Source: an uncultured Granulosicoccaceae bacterium
GTDB lineage: Bacteria > Pseudomonadota > Gammaproteobacteria > Granulosicoccales > Granulosicoccaceae
Length of the DNA stretch: 64,000 bases
NCBI GenBank assembly: GCA_938007995.1
Contig: CALLLW010000036.1
Coordinates: forward strand, 1 to 64,000
Reading direction: 5' to 3'
Shown one piece after another: positions 7,004 through 16,471 of the stretch (position 1 is its first letter; every line of letters starts with the position of its first letter). The notes under the pieces are model-generated. The model worked only from the letters and a program-made list of their open reading frames with translations. It was not told where the DNA came from and did no database searches. The position numbers were made by a program, and so were the translations under genes.

Positions 7004-7516
7004 CTATGTGAGCCCCCAGCTACCAACGGTGCTGTAACGTGCACCGTATGATTCGCGCACTGAGCTCCACAGCTCAAGAGTCTCTGCGGTAAAAGTAAAG
7101 TCCGGCTCCAATAATGCCGGTAGCGGTGGTGTATTCAGCTTTCGCGCAAGCGTAATATGTGGTTCATAGCGGCTGGATCCACCGCGGGCGCTGATGCGAT
7201 TGGCTATTTGCCGACACTTGTCATGCAATGCAAGCAACTCTTTCGGCGGACTGTTTGTACCAAGATAAAGTACCTCGGTATTCGACCAGTAACCAATTTG
7301 ATTTAAGCTGACTTGAAAAATACTATGACTGAACCCCTCAAGCATCTCAGACAATTGTTGCAACGCCGCATCATCTACTTCACCCAGAAAGGCTAGAGTC
7401 ATGTGATAGTTTTGCACTGGTACCTTTCTGCCGCTGACGGGCCAGCAAAGCTCGCACCAGCGTTCAATGGCCAAAGCAGTCTGTGTGTCAGGTACCAGGG
7501 TTAGAAACGCTCTCAT
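7004..7516 (-). CDS. thpR: RNA 2',3'-cyclic phosphodiesterase (2H family, ThpR)
   Basis: A 170 aa 2H phosphoesterase with the two signature HxT motifs: HMTLAFLGEV near residues 43-52 and HITLARK near 121-127. These line the active site that hydrolyses 2',3'-cyclic phosphate ends of RNA (and was first described as a 2'-5' RNA ligase). Length fits the family. It is convergent with intI and marks the return to core chromosome next to the integron. Confidence 0.9.
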   Translation of the reverse strand: MRAFLTLVPDTQTALAIERWCELCWPVSGRKVPVQNYHMTLAFLGEVDDAALQQLSEMLEGFSHSIFQVSLNQIGYWSNTEVLYLGTNSPPKELLALHDKCRQIANRISARGGSSRYEPHITLARKLNTPPLPALLEPDFTFTAETLELWSSVRESYGARYSTVGSWGLT

Positions 7517-7592
7517 AAATTGTTATTTGTAAAACGACGGATGGTCCGATCTTTTCGGGCTGATGCCTTTGCCGGGCAAATAAAAATAAATA

Positions 7593-7919
7593 TCAAAACG
7601 TCACTGAGATCTCAGGGAGTTCCTTGCCGCAATTCCAGCAGACAACATAGTTACCTTCTATCTCTTCCGAACAACCGGGGCATTGTTGCGGCGGGCTTTC
7701 ATGACTTTTGCGGCTTTCATATTCCTGCACGATGGTTCTGCCCTTCGACTCATCCGCTTCGTCAGCCAGCCATACCGTGATGAGCCCGGCAGCGGGTAGC
7801 TCGCCTATCGCTCCTGAAAGAAAATGTCCTTTCATTACTGCTTCAATATCAGCAGATAACAACTCATCAAGCAGGAGCTGTGCGTCGAGATGATTTTCGG
7901 CTTCGTATAGCTTTAGCAT
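7593..7919 (-). CDS. DUF2007 protein with C-terminal zinc ribbon
   Basis: A 108 aa protein. Residues 1-65 match the DUF2007 (putative signal-transducing) pattern of a PII-like fold: LYEAENHLDAQLLLDELLSADIEAVMKG and a following GLITVWLADE strand. Residues 78-98 carry CPGCSEEIEG...CWNCGKELP, two CxxC pairs that should bind one zinc. No known biochemical role. It sits alone 76 bp upstream of thpR on the same strand. Confidence 0.8.
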   Translation of the reverse strand: MLKLYEAENHLDAQLLLDELLSADIEAVMKGHFLSGAIGELPAAGLITVWLADEADESKGRTIVQEYESRKSHESPPQQCPGCSEEIEGNYVVCWNCGKELPEISVTF

Positions 7920-8092
7920 GTAGCGACTTGCAAGTTGAAAGACAGGCTCGGTAACAAACTATATACCATTGAAGAATGAATCATGTTTTGACAGAAGCAC
8001 AATAGACATCGAGCCACTATAAGCACAACACGAAAATTCCTGAGCTTGACAACCGCAGTTGTGCTTTACGGCCACGCTTTTGAACGATGGAA

Positions 8093-9151
8093 TCAACTGC
8101 AATCAGCCACCGGTGTGTCATAAGGAAGATCGATAAGCTCAAGCGGCCGGGTTGCTGCCTTATCCAGAAACAATGGTTCAGTGGTTTCCGCTATTGCTAA
8201 CACGGCAAGCAAACGACTCTGCTGCTTATCAACACCTACTGCATCAACCACCTTCCCGACAGATGAATCCCGCCCCGCAACATAGATATCATCACCGGCA
8301 GCAGGCGTTGCTTCACCGGAGCTTTGCAGTCGATACATCTGTCGCTTTAACTTGCCAAGATATTGCATACGGGCCACGACTTCCTGTCCTGGAAAACACC
8401 CTTTTTTGAAACTTACACCGTTTATGTGCTGCAAGTTGAGCATCTGTAAAACAAAAGCCTCGGTGGTTGCCGCATTTATTGAAGGAATACCTGCATCTAT
8501 GTTTTGCAATCGCCATGATGCTTCGGTACCGATCGGGCAAGATTGCGATAACACGCTCCAGTACTTTCCTACCTGGCTGGTGCTTGCAACAATCTCAAAT
8601 CTCGCCGCTTGGCTGTCGGAGCCAGACCTCACCCGCGTTAGCCAGCCGCCTCCGCTCAGTTCTACTGACGCGTCGATCACTTGCGGCAAAGCGGTGGTCA
8701 TTTCATTCAGCGCCGGCAAGGCATTCTCTACGCTAACACCTGCAACCAGTAAGTCGTTGCGCGGCTCAAGAACAACCTTGCTCATCAGCACATACATTCT
8801 AAGCCGCTTAAGAATCGTTTCGAGCAAGTCTGTGGGAAGTCGCAACAGAAATCCGTCAGATACTTTCAGTACTCTAAGCAGAGTAATGACACGACCTTTC
8901 GGGCTTGACCAGGTGGTCAGCTGGCTGCCGGGTGTTTGCAGTGCAGCGATATCGTTTGAGAACTGCGCCTGCAGAAATTTCTCCGCATCTTCGCCTGTCA
9001 CATGAACCACTGATTCTGATACCAGAGGACATACCACCGCTGCTGCATCAACCACTGGTGTTTGATCAGAGCTGTCTTTTGCACCGTGTCCGTCGAGAGT
9101 TATAAATTTCTGCCATTCGGAATTCATATTCAATGCACTCGCTGTGAGCAT
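8093..9151 (-). CDS. ygfZ: Folate-binding Fe/S cluster maintenance protein YgfZ
   Basis: A 352 aa protein of the GcvT-like folate-binding fold. The diagnostic YgfZ motif K-G-C-F-P-G-Q-E is present around residue 259 (FKKGCFPGQEVVARMQYLGKLKRQ). YgfZ supports folate-dependent repair or assembly of some iron-sulfur enzymes, MiaB among them. ATG at 9151 or the internal ATG at 9127 are both possible. It is divergent from the sdh operon, whose SdhB subunit carries three Fe/S clusters; this neighbourhood is also common in other Gammaproteobacteria. Confidence 0.9.
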   Translation of the reverse strand: MLTASALNMNSEWQKFITLDGHGAKDSSDQTPVVDAAAVVCPLVSESVVHVTGEDAEKFLQAQFSNDIAALQTPGSQLTTWSSPKGRVITLLRVLKVSDGFLLRLPTDLLETILKRLRMYVLMSKVVLEPRNDLLVAGVSVENALPALNEMTTALPQVIDASVELSGGGWLTRVRSGSDSQAARFEIVASTSQVGKYWSVLSQSCPIGTEASWRLQNIDAGIPSINAATTEAFVLQMLNLQHINGVSFKKGCFPGQEVVARMQYLGKLKRQMYRLQSSGEATPAAGDDIYVAGRDSSVGKVVDAVGVDKQQSRLLAVLAIAETTEPLFLDKAATRPLELIDLPYDTPVADCS

Positions 9152-9468
9152 TAATCACGTTGTGTTCACACAAAAATCAACCACCACGGGGCACCATGAT
9201 GATGTGGAAAATCGTTCGCAACACTAGGCGCCATAGGGCTGCCGCATGCTTACCCACAAAGGTGTTTAATCGCACAGGATTTAACGCTGATGCGTTAAAA
9301 ATCAAGTATTGATCACGATTGGCGAAGCGATTAGTGGTACACCTTTAGGCGCGACCTTTGCGAGAGACTTTGCTACAATACGTAACACTATCATGAATTG
9401 CCGCAACCAGTGCGCCAACTCGCCATTCAACACTGTAGTGCAACACTTTGCTTAGCGAAAAATCCGTC
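9152..9468. promoter_or_regulatory. ygfZ/sdh divergent intergenic region with palindrome
   Basis: Contains a perfect 7-bp-arm inverted repeat, TTAACGC-TGAT-GCGTTAA, at 9281-9298, a possible operator for either divergent unit. I find no clear sigma-70 pair and no known regulator consensus. Confidence 0.4.
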
Positions 9469-9714
9469 ATGATCAGCAACACCGAGCAGCCAGAAGATGC
9501 CAAATTGCCGGCAGAATCGACCGACGGGCATGCCGAAACAAGGGCCGAAAATCAGCCCGATAGAAAAGACCGGAAACTGCCTGAAACGGGCAAGCAGAGC
9601 CCTGACGGAACTCAGCAGGAATCCACACAACAAACGGAACACGGCGGCTATAAAGGACTGGAGCCCACACGCTACGGCGACTGGGAACAAAACAGCCGCT
9701 GCACAGACTTCTAA
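9469..9714 (+). CDS. SDHAF4/DUF1674-type succinate dehydrogenase assembly protein
   Basis: An 81 aa (from ATG 9469) polar, probably disordered protein that ends in the DUF1674 signature GGYKGLEPTRYGDWEQNSRCTDF-like tail (G.KG.EPTRYGDWE....DF). In eukaryotes and alphaproteobacteria this family (SDHAF4) binds flavinylated SdhA and protects it before assembly. The frame also opens at a TTG at 9448, but ATG is preferred. It lies 65 bp before sdhC on the same strand, so the family call and the operon position support each other. Confidence 0.8.
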   Translation: MISNTEQPEDAKLPAESTDGHAETRAENQPDRKDRKLPETGKQSPDGTQQESTQQTEHGGYKGLEPTRYGDWEQNSRCTDF

Positions 9715-9779
9715 CAGATCGGCGAACTTCTAGGCACAGACTCGCCTACAACACACCTTAAAGATTACTGGAACACACC

Positions 9780-10169
9780 ATGGCCTGGAAAGATACGCGA
9801 CCCATGTCGCCACATCTGCAAATCTACAAACTGCCACCCACGGCACTCATGTCTGTGCTGCACCGGGGTACCGGCGTTGTGATCAGTATCGGCACCCTGT
9901 TTCTGGTCTGGATTCTCGCCAAAGCCGCAATGGGTCCGGAAGCTTTTCAAGGCACACAAGGTCTGGTGAGCTCCTGGTTTGGTTATTTGGTGCTGTTCGG
10001 TTTTACCTTCGCTCTGTATGCACACTTTTGCAACGGCATTCGCCACCTGCTATGGGACATGGGCTATGGCTTCGATGTCAGCAAGGCCAATGCAGGTGCG
10101 TTGGCTTCCTTCGGTGCTGCAATCGCGCTGACTCTTTTGACCTGGATCGTAGCGTTCGCTGCGTCCTGA
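9780..10169 (+). CDS. sdhC: Succinate dehydrogenase cytochrome b556 subunit
   Basis: A 129 aa membrane anchor with three hydrophobic segments (about 30-50, 65-85, 105-127). It shows the family motifs SVLHRGTG at residues 25-32 (ubiquinone pocket Ser and Arg) and H...GIRHLLWD at about 82-93, where the His ligates heme b. First structural gene of the sdhCDAB operon; sdhD follows after 17 bp. Confidence 0.95.
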   Translation: MAWKDTRPMSPHLQIYKLPPTALMSVLHRGTGVVISIGTLFLVWILAKAAMGPEAFQGTQGLVSSWFGYLVLFGFTFALYAHFCNGIRHLLWDMGYGFDVSKANAGALASFGAAIALTLLTWIVAFAAS

Positions 10170-10186
10170 ACCGGAGACTCTTAACA

Positions 10187-10531
10187 ATGTCTGGAAATCA
10201 CGGTGGCACAGGTCACTTCTGGGTTCAGCGACTCACTGCAATCGCACTGATACCGCTGACGATATGGTTCTGTTTTTCTGTGGCATCTTTGCCGCAGATG
10301 TCACATGCCAATCTGAGCGCATGGTTGAGTTCACCATTTAACGCCACACTTATGATACTTGTGATCGGGGTTGGTTTGTATCACGGCAAGCTTGGACTGC
10401 AGGTTATTGCTGAAGACTACATTGCTGATCGCAACAAACGCGTTATCACCATTGCAGCAGTGACGATGATCAGCGCACTCTTTGCTGTGATCGGTATTGT
10501 CTCAGTTCTCAAATTATCGTTTGGAGCATAA
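10187..10531 (+). CDS. sdhD: Succinate dehydrogenase membrane anchor subunit
   Basis: A 114 aa protein from ATG 10187; the open frame extends further upstream over sdhC, but this ATG follows a GGAG-like site (10172-10175) and gives the family length. Three transmembrane helices are visible. [12 protein letters not shown] near the N-terminus and [16 protein letters not shown] in the middle match SdhD, with the His of YHGKLG as the second heme ligand. sdhA starts 2 bp after the stop. Confidence 0.93.
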   Translation: MSGNHGGTGHFWVQRLTAIALIPLTIWFCFSVASLPQMSHANLSAWLSSPFNATLMILVIGVGLYHGKLGLQVIAEDYIADRNKRVITIAAVTMISALFAVIGIVSVLKLSFGA

Positions 10532-10533
10532 CC

Positions 10534-12315
10534 ATGTCCTACAACGTCATTAAACACGAACACGATGTGGTTATTGTTGGCGCCGGCGGTGCCGGGCTGC
10601 GAGCAACGCTGGGCATGGCCACAGCTGGCTTATCTACCGCCTGCGTGACCAAAGTATTTCCAACCCGCAGTCACACAGTGGCAGCTCAGGGTGGCATGAG
10701 TGCCGCACTCGGCAACATGGGCCCTGATGACTGGAAGTGGCACATGTACGACACCATTAAAGGTTCGGACTGGCTGGGTGATCAGGACGCTATCGAATAC
10801 ATGTGTCGTGAAGCGATACCTGCCGTCATTGAGCTCGAACATTATGGCGTGCCCTTTTCACGCACCGATGACGGCAAAATCTACCAGCGGCCTTTCGGCG
10901 GCATGACAACCAACTACGGTGAAGGCACGGCGCAGCGCACCTGTGCTGCGGCAGATCGTACCGGTCACGCCATTCTGCACACGTTGTATCAGCAGTCGCT
11001 GAAGCACAACGCAGAGTTTTACATAGAGTACTTCGCCACTGATCTGATTATGGATGAAGACGGTGTGTGTCGCGGTGTGATGGCATGGGATCTTGCCACC
11101 GGTGACCTGCACGAATTCAGAGGCCACATGGTGGTTTTGGCAACCGGTGGCTGTGGTCGCACCTACTTCTCTGCCACTTCGGCGCACACTTGCACCGGTG
11201 ACGGCAACGCAATGGTTTTACGTGCCGGCCTGCCACTGCAGGACATGGAGTTTGTGCAGTTTCATCCTACCGGTATCTACGGTGCGGGCGTACTGATCAC
11301 CGAAGGGGTTCGCGGTGAAGGCGGCTATCTCACCAACTCCGAAGGTGAGCGTTTTATGGAACGCTATGCGCCAAATGCTAAAGATCTCGCCTCTCGCGAT
11401 GTTGTCAGTCGTTCCATGACGCAAGAGATCAACGAAGGTCGCGGCGTTGGACCGGACAAAGACCACATCTTTTTGAACCTGATGCACCTAGGCCCTGAAG
11501 TTATCAATGAAAGGCTGCCGGGCATCTCTGAAAGCGCCAAAGTGTTCGCCGGTGTAGACGTCGGCAAAGATCCGATCCCGGTCATCCCGACCGTGCACTA
11601 CAACATGGGCGGCATACCCACCAACTATAACGGTGAGGTCGTTACCCTGTGGGAAGGCAATCCCGATCAGGTAGTGCCTGGCCTGATGGCAATTGGTGAG
11701 GCTGCTTGCGTTTCGGTACACGGTGCGAATCGGCTGGGTTCGAACTCACTACTTGATATTGTTGTCTTTGGTCGTGCTGCAGCACTGCGCGCCAAAGAGG
11801 TAGTTACGCCCGGCGCACCTCACAAGAAACTGCCCGAAGAGGCGACCTCCAAACTGATAGATCGGCTCGACAGAGTTCGTAATTCTTCAGGCAGCACAGG
11901 TGCAGCGCAGATCCGTGACAGGATGCAGCGTTGCATGCAAGCCCGGGCCGCCGTATTCCGCACGGGTGAAACCATGGCAGCCGGCGTTGAAGAACTGAAC
12001 GAAATTGTCGCTGAGTGGGACGATATTGGTGTCGCAGATAAAAGCATGATCTGGAATACTGACCTGGTCGAGACACTGGAACTTGAAAATCTACTCTGTC
12101 AGGCGCAAACAGTAATAGAGGGTGCCAATGTGCGCACTGAATCACGCGGCGGTCACGCACGGGAAGACTACCCGGACCGCAACGATGATGAATGGATGAA
12201 GCACACTCTCGCGTGGGTTAAGGATGGCAAGGTGAATTTTGACTACCGGCCTGTGCACATGAACACACTGACTGATGAAGTCGATTCGTTTCCGCCGAAA
12301 AAGCGCGTTTACTGA
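10534..12315 (+). CDS. sdhA: Succinate dehydrogenase flavoprotein subunit
   Basis: A 593 aa subunit that oxidises succinate to fumarate on covalent [15 protein letters not shown] (about residues 16-27) is the dinucleotide-binding loop; SHTVAAQGG (about 47-55) carries the His that binds FAD covalently; [10 protein letters not shown] and [21 protein letters not shown] are conserved substrate and FAD segments. Full length, no damage. SdhE at 13196 and the SDHAF4-type protein at 9469 are its likely assembly helpers. Confidence 0.97.
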   Translation: MSYNVIKHEHDVVIVGAGGAGLRATLGMATAGLSTACVTKVFPTRSHTVAAQGGMSAALGNMGPDDWKWHMYDTIKGSDWLGDQDAIEYMCREAIPAVIELEHYGVPFSRTDDGKIYQRPFGGMTTNYGEGTAQRTCAAADRTGHAILHTLYQQSLKHNAEFYIEYFATDLIMDEDGVCRGVMAWDLATGDLHEFRGHMVVLATGGCGRTYFSATSAHTCTGDGNAMVLRAGLPLQDMEFVQFHPTGIYGAGVLITEGVRGEGGYLTNSEGERFMERYAPNAKDLASRDVVSRSMTQEINEGRGVGPDKDHIFLNLMHLGPEVINERLPGISESAKVFAGVDVGKDPIPVIPTVHYNMGGIPTNYNGEVVTLWEGNPDQVVPGLMAIGEAACVSVHGANRLGSNSLLDIVVFGRAAALRAKEVVTPGAPHKKLPEEATSKLIDRLDRVRNSSGSTGAAQIRDRMQRCMQARAAVFRTGETMAAGVEELNEIVAEWDDIGVADKSMIWNTDLVETLELENLLCQAQTVIEGANVRTESRGGHAREDYPDRNDDEWMKHTLAWVKDGKVNFDYRPVHMNTLTDEVDSFPPKKRVY

Positions 12316-12393
12316 TCGCCCCAAGCAGTCGAAAATGGCACCCGAATACATGACCAACAGTTTGACGACTTTACGTAACGGAGCAATCTGAAT

Positions 12394-13176
12394 ATGGCTG
12401 ATTTCAAATTACCGGCAAATTCTATTGTCAAAAAAGGCAAGACGTTTGATGCTCCCGAAGGCGCATCGCGTGTCAGGAAGTTCGAAATATACCGCTTCGA
12501 TTCTTCTGATGACAAAAACCCGTCTGTTGATACCTATTTTATCGATCTCGACAACTGCGGCCCGATGGTTCTCGACGCACTGATCAAAATCAAATCAGAA
12601 ATCGACCCCACGCTTTCATTCAGACGCTCATGCCGTGAAGGCATTTGCGGATCATGTGCAATGAATATCGATGGCGCTAACACCCTTGCCTGCACCATGG
12701 CCATAGAAGATGTTGAAGGTGACATCAAGATCTATCCACTGCCGCACCAGCCGGTGGTTAAGGATCTGGTTTCTGATCTGAGTAACTTCTACAGACAGTA
12801 CGAAGCCATTGAGCCGTGGATGCAGGCAGATAAAGAACCGGTGGGCGGACGTGAAAGACTGCAATCCAAAGAAGATCGTGAAAAGCTTGATGGCTTGTAC
12901 GAGTGCATCATGTGCGCTTGTTGCTCTACCAGCTGCCCGAGCTACTGGTGGAACAGCGACAAGTATCTCGGCCCTGCAGCACTACTGGCAGCCTATCGCT
13001 GGATTGTCGACAGCCGCGATGACAACACCGAAGAACGCCTGAAAGCACTGGATGATCCTTTCAAATTGTATCGCTGCCACACCATCATGAATTGCGCAAC
13101 GGTCTGCCCGAAGGGTTTAAACCCGGCAAAGGCAATCGCTGAAACCAAAAAAATGCTGGTACAAAGTAATCTCTGA
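12394..13176 (+). CDS. sdhB: Succinate dehydrogenase iron-sulfur subunit
   Basis: A 260 aa electron-transfer subunit. The 2Fe-2S site is [16 protein letters not shown] (about residues 75-90); 4Fe-4S and 3Fe-4S ligands are in [16 protein letters not shown] and [17 protein letters not shown]. Slightly longer than the E. coli protein because of an N-terminal extension. A 78 bp gap separates it from sdhA, longer than the other operon gaps, with no terminator visible. Confidence 0.97.
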   Translation: MADFKLPANSIVKKGKTFDAPEGASRVRKFEIYRFDSSDDKNPSVDTYFIDLDNCGPMVLDALIKIKSEIDPTLSFRRSCREGICGSCAMNIDGANTLACTMAIEDVEGDIKIYPLPHQPVVKDLVSDLSNFYRQYEAIEPWMQADKEPVGGRERLQSKEDREKLDGLYECIMCACCSTSCPSYWWNSDKYLGPAALLAAYRWIVDSRDDNTEERLKALDDPFKLYRCHTIMNCATVCPKGLNPAKAIAETKKMLVQSNL

Positions 13177-13195
13177 TAAGGCCAGACTGAAGTGG

Positions 13196-13411
13196 TTGTG
13201 TCGTCGCGGAACAAAAGAACTGGATACCGCGATGAATACCTATCTGCTGCATCACTACGATGCAGCAGAGGCAGACGAACAGCAATTGTTCGGCGATCTG
13301 CTGCAGGAGCAGGATCCGATAATCATGGACATGCTCAATGATCCGGAAACCCCCTCCCGCTACCACACCATCATTCGAAAAATCCGCCAAACCCTTATTA
13401 CTGGCGCTTAA
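13196..13411 (+). CDS. sdhE: SdhE (YgfY) FAD assembly factor
   Basis: Small protein that promotes covalent flavinylation of SdhA. The family pattern is clear: RLKWLCRRGTKELD, then DEQQLFGDLLQEQDP and an alpha-helical tail. The frame upstream contains no ATG or GTG before a stop at 13118; possible starts are TTG 13196, CTG 13187 or CTG 13139, and the conserved RLKW segment just upstream of 13196 (13184-13195) suggests translation begins at or before CTG 13187. So the true start is probably non-AUG and overlaps or follows the sdhB stop closely. Confidence 0.85.
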   Translation: MCRRGTKELDTAMNTYLLHHYDAAEADEQQLFGDLLQEQDPIIMDMLNDPETPSRYHTIIRKIRQTLITGA

Positions 13412-13838
13412 ACCATCGCGCTGCTGGCAATGGTTTTTGTATCTGCTGCATGCGCTTTGCGTTGTAGCGGTTGTGATTTCATCTATACCAGGCTGGAGTA
13501 AAGCACTACTGCTTTGCCTGGTGGCAATCAGTTTTATCTATCAACACAGGCAACATCAACGGCTATCGCAGTTGGTTTGGCGTAATGGTAATCGCTGGTT
13601 TGTTGATGATGAGCAAACCCGTTATGAGCTTGCTTCAATTGATTTTTTCTCGCGGTGGCTGGTTATTCTTTCTGTGACACCGGCTGATAGTACCGGGTGG
13701 TATCAGCGACTGCGTCGCACTCGAAAGTTTATGATTCTGTTTGATTCGGTTGATGATGATACGTTTCGATTGTTACGGGTTCGATTGCGGATTGAGGGGT
13801 TTGAGTTGTTGAATCCTTTTGAGGATTCTATTCGGTAG
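13338..13838 (+). CDS. YgfX/CptA-like membrane protein
   Basis: A 166 aa protein with two hydrophobic segments (about 32-52 and 54-68) followed by a basic cytoplasmic region. In E. coli and relatives ygfX follows sdhE (ygfY), and the pair has been described as a membrane toxin-like protein and its partner. PLLLALKPSRCWQWFLYL fits the family's start (L.PSR.....L...H). It overlaps the sdhE 3' end by 74 bp from this ATG; a later non-ATG start is possible. Confidence 0.75.
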   Translation: MIRKPPPATTPSFEKSAKPLLLALKPSRCWQWFLYLLHALCVVAVVISSIPGWSKALLLCLVAISFIYQHRQHQRLSQLVWRNGNRWFVDDEQTRYELASIDFFSRWLVILSVTPADSTGWYQRLRRTRKFMILFDSVDDDTFRLLRVRLRIEGFELLNPFEDSIR

Positions 13839-13861
13839 TTGTTTTTGGGTTGGACTGTTTT

Positions 13862-14029
13862 GCCTTGCAGGTGGCTTTTATGTGTTGCTTGCCCTGCCGG
13901 CGGCTTGTGTTTCTTTTGCCTTGCGGGTGGCTTTCATGTGTTGCTTGCACTGTAGGCGGCTTGTGTTTCTTTTGCCTTGCAGGCAGCGTTCATGTGTTGC
14001 TTGCCCTGCAGGCGGCCTTTATGTGTGGC
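13862..14029 (+). repeat. 56-bp tandem repeat, three copies
   Basis: The landmark GCCTTGC recurs at 13862, 13918 and 13974, a strict 56 bp period, within units reading GCCTTGCAGGTGGC, TGTGTTGCTTGC and GGCGGCTTGTGTTTC. The units are made of the same CTGCNGGCGGC motif that begins the dispersed element at 14032, so they probably arose from its edge. ORFs predicted across it are by-products. Confidence 0.85.
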
Positions 14030-14031
14030 AT

Positions 14032-14242
14032 GCCCTGCCGGCGGCCTTACTTTTAAAAAGACCAAAAGTAAGCAAAAGTCTTCTTGCTACTGCTTTGCCC
14101 TTCGGGTGCCTGCGGCATTTTGAATTCCATCGCTCCGACAGGCACGCTCAGATAGCACATCCATGTGCCAGCTTCGCTAACGCGGCGTCCTGCCGCTTTT
14201 GCCTGTCTCCACGATGAAATTCAAAACAAATCAGGAGCGCGG
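14032..14242 (+). repeat. Dispersed ~210-bp element, direct copy 1
   Basis: Begins GCCCTGCCGGCGGCC, then TTTTAAAAAGACCAAAAGTAAGC and CTTTGCCCTTCGGGTGCCTGC, and ends CAGGAGCGCGG. An internal dyad (GACAGGC... and GCCTGTC) is flanked by TTTTGAATT and AATTCAAAA. Copy 3 (14673-14882) is nearly identical; copy 2 is a sequence variant with the same ends. Confidence 0.9.
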
Positions 14243-14382
14243 AAACTGCAAAAACATAAACACCAAAAAATTACACATCTACGGGCTTATATACTTTCGT
14301 GTTATCGAATAAGTCTCCACTGAATGGTTATATTCGTTTTGCTTGTACAGTTTGCACTGCAGGTGGCTTTCTTGTGTTGCAT

Positions 14383-14593
14383 GCGCTGCCGGCGGCCTTA
14401 CTTTTAAAAAGACTAAAAGTAAGCAAAAGTCTTCTTGCTACTATTTCGCCCCTTGGGTGGCTGCGCCATTTTTTGAAATCCTCTAGTGTCGGGCCGCGCT
14501 GGAAGCACATCCCTGTGCAGCCAGCGCTCACGTGGCATCCATGCCACTTTGACCCAACCCTGAAGGATTTCAAAAAACGAAACAGGAGCGCGG
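14383..14593 (+). repeat. Dispersed ~210-bp element, direct copy 2 (variant core)
   Basis: Same outer parts as copy 1, but the core reads TTTTTTGAAATCCTC, TCGGGCCGCGC, ACATCCCTGTGC and ends AAAAAACGAAACAGGAGCGCGG. This core is the type found in the three inverted copies at 16472-17290. Confidence 0.88.
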
Positions 14594-14672
14594 AACTGCT
14601 AAAACATAAACGCCTATACGCTTTGACGTTAGTTAATAGGATTGCACTACCAATGGCTTTTTTGAGTGTCAT

Positions 14673-14882
14673 ACCCTGCCGGCGGCCCTACTTTTAAAAA
14701 GACCAAAAGTGGGCAAAAGTCTTCTTGCTACTGCTTTGCCCTTCGGGTGCCTGCGGCATTTTGAATTCCATCGCTCCAACAGGCACGCTCAGATAGCACA
14801 TCCATGTGCCAGCTTCGCTAACGCGGCGTCCTGCCGCTTTTGCCTGTCTCCACGATGAAATTCAAACAAATCAGAAGCGCGG
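14673..14882 (+). repeat. Dispersed ~210-bp element, direct copy 3
   Basis: Nearly identical to 14032-14242 through the whole unit, including the CAGGCACGCTCAGATAGCAC segment, with minor changes (AGAAGCGCGG for AGGAGCGCGG). Confidence 0.9.
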
Positions 14883-15264
14883 CACTACAAAAACATAAAC
14901 ACCCATGTGTATATAACGCACTGGCTTTAGAGAGTTGGGTTCACAGATCATAGAGAACAACTGGTTACATTTCTTTTACTTGCAGCACCATTGCTTAAGC
15001 GTTTTTAATCAATAGAGCTCTTCACGAAACCTGCCAGGACAAACCGACTCCTCACTGGATCATCCGGCCTCTACAACATCTAAAGAAACTGATCATCAGA
15101 GAAACGCATTACTTACACGAGCGATTGGGAACATAATCTTGCTGAAAGCAAAGCTAGCCAGGAAAGGAGTGAAACAAACAGATCGAGCGCGTATACTTGA
15201 AGCAGAATACACGCTAAAAGATAGATCTCTGATGCCATCGACAAGATAGTCGGGGGAACTTTTA
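14883..15264. other. Intergenic stretch before the island gene
   Basis: No ORF or RNA gene recognised. A purine-rich GGGGGAA at 15250-15258 is a plausible ribosome binding site for the GTG at 15265. Confidence 0.4.
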
Positions 15265-16284
15265 GTGCGGTCTTTATGCTCCGGATATTGGACGTTATTG
15301 GTTGTGATAGACTGGATGTCGCTACTTAAAAATCCAAAAACTTGGCTATTGTTTGGGTCTTTAGCATTGGCACAGTGGCCTTTCTGGATTCATTACAACC
15401 AACTACAAAAAGACTACGGTACCGAGGCAGGAGAGCGCAGCAAGGTTACAAACCCAGTAGATATAAGCGTTCTACTTCAAAAGGCTATTAATAATTGCGA
15501 TAGCAAGAAAAATAAAAGCCCCAAAGAATGCGAGGCGGCTATAGATTCGCTCTCGCGAAGCCTGACTATTGTTGATATTGAAGCGCAAAGAAGCATGGCA
15601 AAAAGCGCTCTGGGTATTCTTCACCTCAACTTTTGGCAAATTATTCTCAGTGTATTGTTGTTTGGCGCTGTCGGCTGGACTCTGTTTGAAACAAGAAAGA
15701 CAGCTAATGCTGCAGTCAGAACCGCTAATGCGGCTGAAAACGCTGAGAGGCCTTTTCTTTACACATTGATTGAGCCTGTAAAAAGGGATACTCATTCTAT
15801 TATGAAGGTTAGTATTCAAAATCTCGGAAATTCCCCAGCCGGAGATATCAAGGTTTTTTTTCAATACGGCAGAGTCTTCGGTTTTATAGGACAGGGCAAC
15901 CATACTCTCGAAGAGATTCAGAGCTATGAACAATCCGAAATCAACGCTATTCCCGCTGGAGAATTGCGTTTCATCAGTGAGGTCGCCATTGGCAAGTACG
16001 GATTCATGATTTCTCTTAAAGGTCAGGAGGATGGTTTCCATCATCCTGGTTCTACCGGAATGATCTTCGCCACCACTTTGTCTTATCAGGACCTGGTTAC
16101 GGAGAATACGAAGTCCATCACTCTTTTTGATGTCTTTTATATTAGTGGTTCTGGCAAGAGCATCAGGACCTCTAGAGCAAATGTCGATAAGAATATTTTG
16201 CTGAAAGACTTTGGTACTGACAGCAGAAATGCTTTCCTTGCCGACAAAAACAACAAAGAATCAAAAAGTATTGAAAAAATCTAA
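15265..16284 (+). CDS. Uncharacterised membrane protein within repeat-flanked island
   Basis: A 339 aa protein from GTG 15265, which follows GGGGGAAC at proper spacing; ATG 15316 is an alternative. Hydrophobic segments near residues 25-42 and 122-142 would anchor it. Between them lies a soluble domain of about 75 residues with two Cys; after the second segment TRKTANAAVRTANAAENAERPF is coiled-coil-like, followed by a beta-rich domain (SIQNLGNSPAGDIKVFFQYG) of about 170 residues. The N-A-A repeat leading into a 'NLGNSPA' beta domain is seen in many uncharacterised bacterial membrane proteins. AT-richer than its neighbours and bracketed by inverted copies of one repeat family, so possibly acquired. 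Function unknown. Confidence 0.75.
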   Translation: MRSLCSGYWTLLVVIDWMSLLKNPKTWLLFGSLALAQWPFWIHYNQLQKDYGTEAGERSKVTNPVDISVLLQKAINNCDSKKNKSPKECEAAIDSLSRSLTIVDIEAQRSMAKSALGILHLNFWQIILSVLLFGAVGWTLFETRKTANAAVRTANAAENAERPFLYTLIEPVKRDTHSIMKVSIQNLGNSPAGDIKVFFQYGRVFGFIGQGNHTLEEIQSYEQSEINAIPAGELRFISEVAIGKYGFMISLKGQEDGFHHPGSTGMIFATTLSYQDLVTENTKSITLFDVFYISGSGKSIRTSRANVDKNILLKDFGTDSRNAFLADKNNKESKSIEKI

Positions 16285-16357
16285 TCAGTCGATCGCCTCG
16301 GCCTTATGAGCAGTGAAAACCCATCCCCCGGTTTTGTGCGACCGCAACATAAATCCG

Positions 16358-16400
16358 TTTTTGGTCTTTTTAAAAGTAATGCCGCCTGCAAGGCACAGCC
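16358..16400 (-). repeat. Truncated end of the ~210-bp element
   Basis: Only the GACCAAAA...GGCGGC end (read on the minus strand) of the element is present, about 40 bp, immediately left of the three inverted full copies. Confidence 0.75.
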
Positions 16401-16471
16401 AAATCAAAAGACAGGGCAAAAGATACCCGCCCAATCCACCTACACCACAAAACACACAAAAGCGACTTAGT

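Noticed and set aside
13819-14697. Several ORFs of 68-132 codons in the repeat region
   Set aside because: They are translations of the 56 bp and ~210 bp repeats; the same peptides (KRPKVSKSL) recur at every copy, and both strands are open.
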